Assembly: GCA_963970005.1 (NCBI GenBank)
Contig: CAXAMN010025650.1
Span: 501,016 to 565,015 of the forward strand
Reading direction: 5' to 3'
Source of the DNA: Durusdinium trenchii
Taxonomy: Eukaryota; Sar; Dinophyceae; Suessiales; Symbiodiniaceae
DNA: 64,000 nt
Numbering within the stretch: position 1 is the first letter of the stretch; every line of letters starts with the position of its first letter. Positions 51,101 to 61,000 of the stretch are shown here, one piece after another. The translations under genes and the position numbers were made by a program. The notes under the pieces are model-generated. The model ran no database searches and was not told the origin of the DNA. It worked only from the letters and a program-made list of their open reading frames with translations.

Positions 51101-54100
51101 GCAAAGCCTTTTCATTTTTTTACAAAGGCTGCACGAGTCGCCTCGCAGCTACCACAGCATTGAAGTATCGGAACGCGGTTGGAACGTAACGCGTGTATCC
51201 TGTGTACACGTGGAGCCAACGTCACAACGAGCTAGCCAAATCACCATGGATGAGAACATAGTAATGGCGCGGCCAATCGATACTAATCGATACTAAAAGT
51301 ATATAATGTCTATATATTGTAACTAATTTTGCAAAACTTGTATGGTACTTTGATAAGTGGCCTGGCAGTGTGTGAAATGGCGGCAGCACCACCTTTTGAA
51401 TCTTGGCGACCAATTGAAGCATGTTTCCCTATACCAATGCCCTTCTTGCAGGAGCATATTCTGCTTTGTTGAAGGTTACGTTTTCACACACTACCAGAAG
51501 TTTCAATAGACCCATGTGATCTACACCAAACAAAATGGTGGTACAGAAATTGTGCTGTGGATGATGACGTCCATATTCTTCTCTCGTGAGGCGCGGATGG
51601 TGAGTTTGCAGAGCCAAGCAGAGAGTTCCAGCTCTCAGCGGAAGGATTTGGAGGCGCTCTCTTTGTCTTGTGGTTTCATTCTGTGCGGAAAAGCGCCTCT
51701 CAGGCCATGAGGTTTAGGAACACATTAGATTGTGTCGGTGAACTCTTGATGGTCTGACTGAATCCCAAAGGCTCAAATTCAACTGATCGAAAGATCCGAT
51801 TCTTGGTGTGCTTTCACGACGGACCCTCCTTGGTTGTGACCCACATGCGGCTATGAATCCAAAGCTGGGCAGGGCGAACTAAGCCAATCGCAAGAGAGCC
51901 TGAAGATGCAATTGTCGCATTTGGACGAGGCCGGCCTAAAGAATGCATCAAAGGTAGGCAAGTAAGCAGGAACATGCCCTTACTACTAGGAGCAAGGACG
52001 CTACTAGGGGCTCCTGGCATCGCTACTAGGAACAAGAAGCTACTAGGAACAACATACTGACATTCACTGAGCCACTCCTTGGACAAGACCTGGTGGGCCC
52101 AAGACCTAGGTTTCAAGTCCAACGTCCTTGCTACAGGTGCGGGCCCAGATCGACAAGGAGATCGAAGAGCTGGATGAAAGGAAACGTCAGCTAAGGACGT
52201 GGGGCTACGGGGCAGATGTTGTGTTATGTTCAAACTAAAAGTATGGGCTACACGATGGCAGGATTGAGTTGGACACAGTCTCCAGACAGTTGGACGAGGC
52301 AATTTCCACTGCATGCATATGGGTACATGATGGTACATGATTCAAAGAAAATTGAGTCATTGAGCCAGGCCCGAATGAAGCAAAAGGAACATATGGAGAA
52401 GTCGGACAAGTCTTTGCCTCTGACTTGCTCATGTCGTTTGTGTTATCATGTCATGTTGACATATGCTGACATGTGGATACATGTGTGGACCACCAAGGCA
52501 TCGCTCCGAGCTGTACAATGTGAAGGCATCCATTCAGGCACTGGACATAATTACGAATGGACCAACTCACTCACTCGGGAGAATCTGTGTCTCCCAGCGA
52601 TTGAGAAACTGAGGAGAAGATCAATGGAGCTGAAAGCGAAGCTGTGTCCTCTGTGAGAAGCTTGATTGTTTGCACACTGATTCATCTTAGCTTGACTTGA
52701 TACAACTGCTCCAAGGGAAAGGAAAAGGAGCTGTTGGATCAAACCAGGCTCGGTTTGGGTTCGGAAACATGTGTGATGCATTTCTGATACGTGCAGGAAG
52801 ATCCTGGAAGACTCTGGCACAACCTTGCAGTGTGGTGCTTGGAACATTGTTGTATTGTTTTTGTACAACCGATGCTGTGGACAAATGCTGTGAAATGCAT
52901 GAGGACCTCGGTGCAAGAGCAACAAGGTGACCTCAAACAAAAGCTTGCCCTGCTCTCAGAAAATGCTCCACTTCATTGCGCTTCATGTAGACTATTTTGC
53001 ATGTTGTAACTTAGTTAGGGAGTGCGTGAGCTATCCTGCGTCCAATTATATACTAGAAGCTAACTTATCAAGCAGGCACCTATTTATTTTCTGCAAGCAG
53101 GTCGGCAAAAAAAAGAGCTTTCAAAACGGATCTCAGGTGGACTTTCAAGAGCATTTCAAGGCACTCTTGGCAGATCACCTTCGCTTTTGTGAGGCACAGA
53201 TAGCCGAAGGCTTCATACGTGTTGACTTCTTGAGAATCGTGGAGATGCGCAGGTGAAGGCTAGGCAGCTGCAAGCTCAAGCTGAAGCATCTGTGACGGAG
53301 GCGGCTTGAACACCAGTAGCTACGGGTAGCTGTTGAAGCAACTGGTGAGTTTAATAGGTGCAACATGCCCTTACTACTAGGAGCAAGGACGCTACTAGGG
53401 GCTCCTGGCATCGCTACTAGGAACAAGGACGCTACTAGGGGCTCCTGGCCGTACTACTAGTAACAAGAAGCTACTAGGAACAACATACTGACATTCACTG
53501 GGCCACTCCTTGGATCGTTCGCAAAGTCGCCTGTCGAGGCGAATAAAGAGTTGCTTTTGGCAACTGCACGTAGTGCAGAAGAGGCGTTTGAAGCTAAGTT
53601 TCATCGCAGGAACGCTTAGTGCAAGGATGCTACTATTGGCTACTACTATGAATAGCTGCTCTTTTGGAGATTCTGTGGCTGTGCTTGCTCCTAATAGCGA
53701 TGCCAGGAGCCCCTAGTAGCGTCCTTGCTCCTAGTAGCGATGCCCTTTGCTCCTAGTAGCGTCCTTGCTCCTAGTGTTTTGGACCTTTGCTTGTGACTTC
53801 AAGGCTGGAGGAGTTCAAGAAGACCTACAGTAGCTACCTGAGCAGCCCTGAGCTGCAGGCAACCAATGCTTTTGCAGTTTTGTCTACAAAGTGTGCTTGT
53901 ATTGTTGTGCCAACAAGACAAGAACATACAAGAAGAAACAGATGCACAAAGGGGGCCCCCTTACCTTCCTTTGATTCTATTCATATCATTGGTTCCTTCT
54001 TTTGTTGGTTTCTTTGTCCTTTTACAAGACGGCCGGCCGTCCATTGAAGGCCTTTAGCCTTCGTTCTTGAAATGCACCGAAATGAGCATGCGTCCTTGCT

Positions 54101-57100
54101 CCTAGAAGCGATGCCCTTTGCTCATAGTAGCAAAAGGAACCTAATAGCGTCCTTGCTCCTAGTAGGAGCCCCTAGTAGCGTCCTTGCTCCTAGAAGCGAT
54201 GCCCTGTGTTCGAGTTTGTCTCATTCCTATCTCACATGTGCTGGCAAAGGCCCTTACAAACCACCAAACCATCTACTATTGGCGGTCAAGGAATCAATCC
54301 TTACAGGATGTTCCTTTCGCAGAAGCTTTCGAAAGGGCGATGTTCTTGCCAAGATTCTTAATTGGTGGGTCGAAACACTGCAGGCACAAATTTCAAGCCT
54401 TGGTGCTGCCTATGGTCGAACGCTGAAAGCTCTTGGGGTGTTGGGCTCAGCAATGAATGGGATTTGGCAAAGCATATCGCAAAATTCGGCGATGGGGTTC
54501 CAAGCACACTCATCAAACCCTGCCAATGTCTAGCGCAATTGGAAGATGATGTAATGCAATTGCCTCGTGCTACTACCCCTACTGGGCTCGCCTTAGTACC
54601 ACTGGCAACTGCGATCCAGACGGCCTTTTTGCAACCTACTAGCGATGGCCTTTGTTCCTAGTAGCTTCTTGTTACTAGTAGTAAGGCCAGGAGCTACTAG
54701 TAGCGTCCTTGCTCCTGGTAGCGATGCCCTTTGTTACTCGTAGCGATGCACTTGTTACTACTAGCTTCTTGTTACTACTAGTAAGGCACTTGTTACTAGT
54801 AGCGATGCACTTGTTACTACNNNNNNNNNNCACTACTAGTAAGGCACTTGTTACTAGTAGCGATGCACTTTGTTACTGGTCGCGACTGCATTTTGTTTCA
54901 CAAGAATGGCCCAGAAGGGCCTCATCACCGTATCACCTGCTTATCAGCCCCACTTGGCTCGGCGGTTGAGCTTAGGGAATCAGCTCCGTTAATCCTTACT
55001 GCTAACAGGAACTACAAAGGGCATCGCTACTAGGAGCAAAGGACACTACTAGGGGCTCCTGGCATCGCTATTAGGAGCAAGAAGCTACTAGCAACAAAGG
55101 GCATCGCTACAACTGGTTTTTGACTTAAAACTGCTACTACATGGCTCACATGGCTTGGCAGGTGTAAGATTTCCCTGACACCAAGGCTGACACCAAGACT
55201 CCCACATCACCTTCGGCTCCTGAGGCTGGACAACAGATTGCTAAGCGGAAGAACGGTAGCAAGACACAAATTTGTGTCAGTCCCTTTTATGTTATTTTTT
55301 TTTCTCTCTCTCTCTCTCTCGCTTTACACTTTACACCTTTAGACTTTTTTCTTTATTCCTGTTGATTCCTTTTTGCTTGAGAGTTCGTTGTGGGTCAAAG
55401 GAACTAATTCTCTGAGGGAGAATGAAAACAAGGTTTTAGGTTTGAGATAGCGGAAGGCCGCTGGCTATCCTGCTGTCGCATCCTCTTCTGAGCATCCTGC
55501 CGCTGCCCCGGTTATTTGAGACAGACTCTCCAGTTGAGCAAGTCATAGAGCTATCTCGAATCATTGGGTCAATCGGGGTCAACATGGGTCAACCTACTTT
55601 AATGCATCTACTTGGTCTACTTGGAACAGATGATGAATAGATGAGATTCGTTTTATCCGGCGCTGATTTGACAATGATCAACCGGATTTGTACAAAGAGA
55701 CAATCCAGTCGAATTCAGGACACCATTACAGGTCTTGGAATTCGGAGCTTGATTTGAGATCTTGATGCGCGCCAAGCCGCTAAGCGGGCTGTCCGAAGCA
55801 TGTTGAAAAAAAATCAGGCATGGGGAATCTTGGTGTGCTTCATGTTGGGCTCTATTGTGCTTGGTTTGATTGGAAGCCACCGTTTGATGGCTTCTAATGA
55901 CAGAAGACCAGGTTAATGCTCCCAAGTGGCACGAGCATGTTCTTGATGGGTCACACTTGGCATGTGTCACGCTTGATGTCACAAACTGGCATATAATAGC
56001 ACTTAGTCCAACATTTTGCAGGTAGCAATCTCTGGCCTCACGCATTAGGAAGAACATTGCGCTAGTATAGTTTCAATGTCTTTGCTTGCGACGCCCGCAG
56101 CTGGTGGACGGCGAGTCCTTGAGAGCTTTCGCACACCGACAGCCCAGCCACAAGTTGTCAGAGCAGGTGCCAAGTTGTCCACGCAAATTGAAAGTAACAA
56201 GAAGCTACTAGCAACAAGGGCATCGCTACTAGTAGCAAGGACGCTACCAGTAGCTAGGGCAATACTACTAGTAGCAAGAAGCTACTAAGTTGGAGGCCAT
56301 CGCTATTAGTGCTCTTAGCAAGCGGTAGATTCTGCTTTCACCGTCGACTTTGGTTGGATTTCAATCACTTGATTTCTCGAGGCTGCGCGACAATACTACC
56401 ACCAGGCTCTGTGCGTGTTTGACCCATGTTCGCCATTCTTGAAGGTGAGTGACATTTTTCTGTACTGTCGTGAAAGGAACACGATCATCCTAAGATTCAA
56501 TACGTCACTTGAGTCGCATTGCCCGGAAGCCTTTACTATTGGAAGGGCTTTATTCCTGTCTGAAGGGAAAACCGAGCAAACAAGAATCTCGTTTAGTAGC
56601 AAGTGCATCGCAGCTAGTAGCGATGCCCTTGTAGCTTTTTTTTGCAACAAACAAAGCCGGTGCCCAAGATGACGTGAGAGGTGGTGGATGGCGTAAACTA
56701 CTGCCATGACCACCTGGTGGCACATCGAGATCTAAAGCTACTTGGAGCAAAAAGATTTGCTTTTCAAAAAGAACGCTAGGAGCAAAGGGCATCGCTAGTA
56801 GGAGCAAGGACGTTACTAGGGGCTCCTGGCCTTACTACTAGGAACAAGAACGCTACTAGCGTCCTTGCTCCGTTCGTAGCGATGCCCTTTGTTACTGGTA
56901 GCTTCTTTGTTTCTAATAGCGATGGCCTCCAACCTAAGATGAGACAGAAAGAATACATCACAAACGAAGGAGAATTGAGTTTTGATGACTGTTCATGATT
57001 TTCCCATGTTCCTTTTTCTTCATGTTATATAGATCATTTAGGCCTCGCAGTCCAATTCCCGGTCAGCGAGTAGCCTGATGAATCGTAGATTCTGTAGTCA

Positions 57101-57638
57101 GTCACAGTCTCTCCTTAACACCTTTCCTTTCTTTTTCCTTTGAACTACTTTAAACTTTAGACCCTTGCTTTTATGGCTTCTCTTTTGATTTTTGGAACGT
57201 GTTCAGAGGTTTCAGATAAACGGCTGCGGTTTTTCACTGCACAGATGACCAAGGCTTGAGAACCTTCTTCTCGACAAGAGTCGCCCTTTCCTGTGCTTCC
57301 GAGGGCTTGTCATGGATAGAGCCAGCAGCCATAGGGTATCAGTATTGTACTATTTGAGACCAACTGTTAAACTATTAAGAAGTCTCATATTGAAGCAGAA
57401 GCCCATTTGCAAATCATATTATAGCTGGCAGCCAGGTAGAGAGGGTGTCAAGATAATTGACTTTGGCTTTGCAGCACATGCCAGTTCCCGAGCATAAATC
57501 TGACATATCCACTTTGAGTTTGTTTCTTTCAATGTCCCAGAACTTGTTTGCCAAAGTTTGTGCTTCACACAACTTGTTTAGCATCTCCAAGGTACCAAAC
57601 AAGGATACGAAGCTTAAAGCGTTTTGTGGCACGCCATC
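39200..57638 (+). CDS. Ser/Thr protein kinase (CAMK/SNF1-like), exons split by 16 kb
   Basis: Exons: 39,200-39,268 (EKFLGRGASASVWEAMEHR, Gly loop), 39,361-39,388 (NHQRVAVK, ATP Lys at 39,386), 39,687-39,731 (VFDQGQRDKRQAHRE, helix C Glu), 39,808-39,849 (MKVLARVRHPRIVQ), 40,007-40,054 (AFEVVETPRLAQLVCE), 56,101-56,166 (LVDGESLRAFAHRQPSHKLS), 56,382-56,405 (AARQYYHQ), 56,681-56,736 (VVDGVNYCHDHLVAHRDLK), 57,254-57,282 (LENLLLDKS), 57,442-57,473 (GVKIIDFGFA) and 57,592-57,638 (VPNKDTKLKAFCGTP). Every junction keeps phase. Donors are GT (39,269; 39,732; 40,055; 56,167; 57,639) or GC (39,389; 39,850; 56,406; 56,737; 57,283; 57,474). All catalytic residues up to DFG are present; HRDLKLENLLLD is typical of SNF1/AMPK/CAMK-like kinases. 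The rest of the C-lobe was not found. The intron 40,055-56,100 contains other genes. Confidence 0.85.
40497..43300 (+). CDS. BAR-domain-like coiled-coil protein
   Basis: A first exon from ATG 40,497 to 40,544 reads MSWLKNAVSKVGEKAE and ends at a GT donor. Later segments are 40,857-40,920 (VVASAAEGVKRAREKIGQAL), 41,635-41,699 (AIEFEAQLENRAKSTRNLAN) and about 42,492-42,589 (MLGGHGEKIEKREKNLLEQF, donor GTGAGC). The order, an N-terminal amphipathic helix, then FE..L..R...TR.L..E, then a helix with I.KREK.LL, resembles amphiphysin/RVS-type BAR domains that bend membranes in endocytosis. Phases between the first three exons do not join perfectly, so small exons are missing. About 43,170-43,290 (ELLQKPSKPETLCRPQHYTT) could be a Pro-rich linker. 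The gene lies inside the kinase intron. One exon has an alternative cysteine-rich frame (see findings). Confidence 0.45.
41395..41560. repeat. Family A and TACTAGTAACAAG variant array
   Basis: Forward family A units flanked by the variant module CTACTAGTAACAAGAAG on both sides. A family B stretch lies immediately upstream at 41,335-41,400. Head sequence is constant, tails differ. Confidence 0.85.
44298..45428 (+). CDS. Membrane-associated protein of unknown family
   Basis: A frame from ATG 44,298 runs through TLVFQWLLDDTTSLRSHATL and RALVMLGVLNAAAPTLLFVP, a hydrophobic segment, to about 44,570. Other candidate exons are about 44,990-45,060 (hydrophobic in two frames), about 45,117-45,235 (HQLGQDHPFGPFGQREWQAT) and a terminal exon about 45,332-45,428 with PCRFCSSMVKNIDAIDKEGL and a stop at 45,426-45,428. 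The start and stop are plausible, but no family is recognised and the middle exons are uncertain. It sits inside the kinase intron, just upstream of the sugar-transporter gene. Confidence 0.35.
45748..45776. repeat. (CTG)n triplet repeat
   Basis: Nearly ten CTG units in the spacer before the transporter gene. A (TA)n run lies just upstream at 45,704-45,719. Confidence 0.95.
45952..48677 (+). CDS. Nucleotide-sugar transporter (SLC35A family)
   Basis: Multi-pass antiporter that exchanges nucleotide sugars for NMP across Golgi or ER membranes. Exons: 45,952-46,017 (AFLCFAFVVLSAIGPILFDW, first helix), 46,093-46,240 (NGGIFPFSIPALVFHAWAID), an exon near 46,322-46,420 with uncertain frame, 46,490-46,527 (HLDVGTFSLVGK), 46,740-46,822 (ALAIILTVLLSRVVLKKGQS), about 47,525-47,580 (SLAVFFTSLGAVLQEN), 47,922-48,022 (FLVQQTWMSFAAMNLSLFTL), 48,182-about 48,320 (DNWRVLVLLFSYVASGLTTA) and 48,485-48,677 (last helix, acidic tail ending GDSEKS and stop). 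The block LD..TF..V.K..IILT..LSR..L.K....QW matches the conserved core of the UDP-galactose/CMP-sialic acid transporter group. Junctions 46,527/46,740 (GC donor) and 48,022/48,182 are phase-exact. Substrate cannot be told. The upstream start was not found. Confidence 0.82.
47160..47245. repeat. Family B array in transporter intron
   Basis: Four reverse units (CTCCAACCTAATAGCGATGG type) followed directly by a family C copy at about 47,265-47,405. The two together fill much of the intron between transporter exons at 46.8 and 47.5 kb. Confidence 0.85.
48965..55520 (+). CDS. Long coiled-coil protein, at least 18 exons
   Basis: Exons in order: 48,965-49,034 (LDLVNKRRRYLRQERRNAEQ), 49,357-49,430 (AQELKPLALSDTEEHSKKRP), 49,745-about 49,930 (SVSSIEPLFGNLGIELSTQL), 50,401-50,445, 51,611-51,652, 51,897-51,953 (SLKMQLSHLDEAGLKNASK), 52,138-52,195 (VRAQIDKEIEELDERKRQLR), 52,262-52,310 (IELDTVSRQLDEAIST), 52,357-52,410 (SLSQARMKQKEHMEKSDK), 52,498-52,545, 52,598-52,652 (IEKLRRRSMELKAKL), 52,716-52,746, 52,797-about 52,830, 52,927-about 52,965, 53,137-53,210 (HFKALLADHLRFCEAQIAEG), 53,253-53,306 (VKARQLQAQAEASVTEA), 53,539-53,609 (NKELLLATARSAEEAFEAKF) and 53,804-53,858 (LEEFKKTYSSYLSSPELQ). 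About 55,168-55,255 and 55,451-55,520 may be a Pro/Ala-rich tail ending in a stop. Heptad-like Leu spacing dominates, as in cytoskeletal or centrosomal rods; no globular domain was recognised. Joins 49,034/49,357, 49,430/49,745, 52,195/52,262, 52,310/52,357 and 53,609/53,804 are phase-exact. Confidence 0.65.
51954..52100. repeat. Intron block duplicated with 53,341-53,520
   Basis: This intron holds family A modules bordered on the left by AACATGCCCTTACTACTAGG and on the right by AACATACTGACATTCACTG and then GCCACTCCTTGGA. The same two borders flank the longer family A array at 53,360-53,515. Sharing of unique borders, with different numbers of modules between, shows that a whole block was copied between two introns of one gene. 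Confidence 0.85.
53341..53520. repeat. Second copy of the duplicated intron block
   Basis: Matches 51,954-52,100 at both borders, with one extra 40-bp unit and one G/A difference in the right border (CACTGGGCC versus CACTGAGCC). Confidence 0.85.
54085..54885. repeat. Mixed reverse family A arrays with assembly gap
   Basis: Reverse modules (GTCCTTGCTCCTAGTAGC and GCACTTGTTACTAGTAGC) occupy 54,085-54,210 and 54,650-54,885. A 10-N gap at 54,821-54,830 interrupts the CTTGTTACTACTAGTAAGG variant. Between them, 54,250-54,600 is open (KGDVLAKILNWWVETLQAQI) and might be an exon of the coiled-coil gene. Confidence 0.8.
55302..55320. repeat. (TC)n microsatellite
   Basis: About nine TC units in a T-rich intron that continues with ACACTTTACACCTTTAGAC. 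Confidence 0.9.
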
Positions 57639-58042
57639 GTGCCCCAGAAGAGACGACGGCGTCTATAGTGTTGCATTTTCAGTCATGGACGGCTTGCATC
57701 CTGCAGCGTTTCCAGACAACTGGAATGTAAGACACGTCATGTTGAGCTTCATGGTCGCATTCCAAGCCATTTCATGCCTCAGAAACAGAGCTTTTGACAC
57801 TACAAGACCCAGTGTATGTTGAACAACATAGACATGCAATGGTAGAAATCGATGCAGTGCTGCTTCTTGTTTGCATTTTGTGTGACCTTTTTCATAATCT
57901 TGCGAACGAGCTTGTGTATTTGTAAGACTAGATGGTTTACTGACAAGCAGCACCGTTTCCATGTTCTTTCCTCCAGGGCCAGGGTAGGACAAGTTTCGGA
58001 GTCAGACTTCGCGGATGTGACAAGTTTTCTTCTTCGCTTCAG

Positions 58043-61000
58043 ACTCGATGTGGATGACACGCTTTATCCTGTCACCTCTGGCTTTTCTGACCATCGAAAT
58101 GGAGAGGCACTGTGCTTGGCTTGATTTGGAATTCACGGGTGCAGTCGCAACATCGGAGTAATCAACTAGCAGACCACGCAGTCGCACTACATGTTCTTTG
58201 ACTTACCTTGGGCAGGTGATATGCAAGTTCATGGTAGAACATTTGAGCTTTGAATCGGCTGAGTCTGCAAAGATCCTCCGTGATGAATACTTTCAGCCAG
58301 CCAAGCTGCATTTGGTGTACATTAGAAGATTAAGTAGGGTCCAAGGCAGAGACCAGTTAAATCTCAGTAGAAGCGTAGTAGACTTGGAAGTCATACACTT
58401 CAATTACACGAGTGCTGGGCCTTGTAGAACTCCAAGGCGCTATCACTCAACGATGAAAGGCTTAACAATTGCGACTGAGGAGACTGGGATAATATTCTCG
58501 CTTCCGCTCCTAGGTTGGAGGCCATGGCTAGTAGCCACCCCATCGCTATTAGAATACGGGGCCATCGCTAGTAGGTTGGAGGCCATAGCTAGTAGGTTGG
58601 AGGCCATCGCTTAGTAGGTTGGAGGCCATTGCTATTAGTAACTCAAAAAAAGCCGCTTTGATTAAACTGTTTCTTTCTCTTGGCCCACGGATTTGATTGA
58701 ATTGATGCTTATCTCAACTTATCTCACTTTTCTCCAGGAGGGCCGCTTGCCAAAGCCCTTCAAGCAGGAACACTGAGCTGAAGGTGATGTTGACCTATTT
58801 AATTGACCCACAACTTTTTGCCATATTGAAGTCAGAAAGATGCAGACTCGGTTGTTTCAGTAAAGTAAATGGTCCAGGAAGAGTTGGGGCAATACTGGGC
58901 GGACCACTGCGACTTTGCAAAGTGTCTCAGCTATGCAAAAGTGTCATTTGTCGTGGGAAGAAAAGTATCGTGCATTTGAAATTGAACGACATCAGCATAG
59001 CCGCGTTCCTGTGAACATTCAATCAACATTCCAGATTCCAGGTGTTTGGTGGCCAACTGTGTCTGAATTGAACAACATGAAATAAGTAATGTTCAATGTG
59101 AAAGAGTAAGCCGTGTCTCCCCTCCGTCCCTGGCAAACAGTCGAGGTTCTTTTGTCCTCTGGTCAGCTGGCCCCCTGGTCGCCTCATCCTTTGGTCCTTT
59201 GGTCCCGTGGTCCTGGCCCTATGCAACATTCGTTGCATTCAGGCCGTGAACATTTGCCTTCAAAGGTTGAGCTTACTCAAAAACCACAGGCTCAGATTCA
59301 TGATTTTAGATCAATCAACAAGACCCAAGTCAAAATCAACACTTGAGGTGGTGGGTGCCACACTTGAAAGACTTCTGTGGCATGTGTAAACACTTGAACG
59401 AATTCAGTGGCAGGTGCAAACACTTGCTTGAATTCTGTGGCATGTGCAAACATTGTTTGCATTCTGTTGGTGCAAACACTTGAAAGATTTCAGTGGTAGG
59501 TGCAAAGAATGGTGGTAGTTTTGGAGGGTTAGGTCAAATTAAGTCAAGAAACCCACCAGCTCTATACAGCGTGTGGAAATAATTTGGCAAACATTTGGTT
59601 TATTCCATCCCACTTCACTACTTGGGATTCGACATTATTGAATTTCAGACTCCCCTGCTATTTGTTTACTTCGGATATTATCTGATAGAATTGTTTTTGT
59701 TTTTGAGGTTCATTCGCGCAGATCCCCGCCAGATAGAGGTGATTCGAAGCCTTGCACAGGACAGATCAATGTGTTTCCGTCTCAATTTGTTTCAGCTCCC
59801 GCAAGCTGTCGCCCGTTCTTACCCACTGGCGATGGCCTCGAACATAATAGCGATGGCCTCCAACCTACTGTTGAGTATCTCACATCACCCTCTCAGCACT
59901 TGGCAGGATGTGGGGCTCAAGATGGCCGTTTTCACGAATTCCCCAAGAAAGTACGCCTGACATCCTGGAAACACTGATGCATGAAAGCACGCAAGCATTT
60001 CTTCAGGGTGTGGAACAGGGATGGAGTTGGGCGATACACTTGACATGGTAGTGATTCGCCAGGTTTTTTCAGGGAAACGTGGCTGTTTAAACAGCATTAT
60101 TGCGAATATTGAATGCTTTGAGTTGAGCTCTTTAGAACTTTTCTTGTTTGCAGGGCATATATGCCCCTTGTGAACCATTGCCAGAAGAATATTCGCTATC
60201 CGTGCGTCTTGAGTCTTGGCACCCTCATCATGCGTTGCCTCTAAAACTTCCAAATATCCAGTTGAAACCCTTCGTGTTCAATTGTTTTTGGTGCTTTGCC
60301 AATTCCACACGAACATGCGTCCAAGAGAATTTTGCCCCAGTGATCCATCAAATTCGGCTCTATTCTTACCGACCAAAATGCCGCGTTCTTACCGACCAAT
60401 GCTGCTGATGTCAGGTATGCGCTCAGATGCCTGGAAGTGTTGGGTGTCAGAGAGTTCTTCCCAGACGACCATGTTTTTGCTGTTGAGGTGTGGAGAGACA
60501 CTGAAAACCGTGCATTTGGAGAGCAGTTTGCGTAGGGCCTTTTGTGGCAGGATGTGCTTCCTGCGTGTAAGCCGCAACCGGAGGTGCGCTTGCATGTATC
60601 ACAACGGTGGCTGATATGCGAAAAAATTGCGAGGCCTTCAAAGCCGTTTTGGATGCCATTGGCGCAGTTCCAGAGAGAACGGTGATGTTTGAGGAGGGCA
60701 ATCACTAAATCCGGATCATGATGCTTCGGATTTGTGCACAGTGTCTTTGAGGCTAGTAGGTTGGAGGCCATCGCTAGTAGGGTGGAGGCCATCGCTATCA
60801 GGTTGGAGGCCATTAGGTTGGAGGCCATCGCTAGTTGGTTGGAGGCCAGCAGCTGAGTCTTTGATCCAACTTTCCCTTTGCCAGACTCCATTTCCAGTTC
60901 AGTTGGTGTTGAGGACTCTATGAAGAATATCCGCGCGTGCAAGGCAAATCAAAAAGTGATGCTCTTGGAAGAAGCTATGTTTTCCTTGGGCCTTATTGTT

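Noticed and set aside
56076..56285. ORF starting ATG 56,076 as the start of a new gene
   Set aside because: Its first 25 bases precede the kinase acceptor at 56,100, and the kinase frame from 56,101 is different and matches the fold; the rest runs into repeat.
60241..60942. 233-codon minus-strand frame
   Set aside because: Antisense to nucleotidase exons and to a family B array, which supplies its repetitive part.
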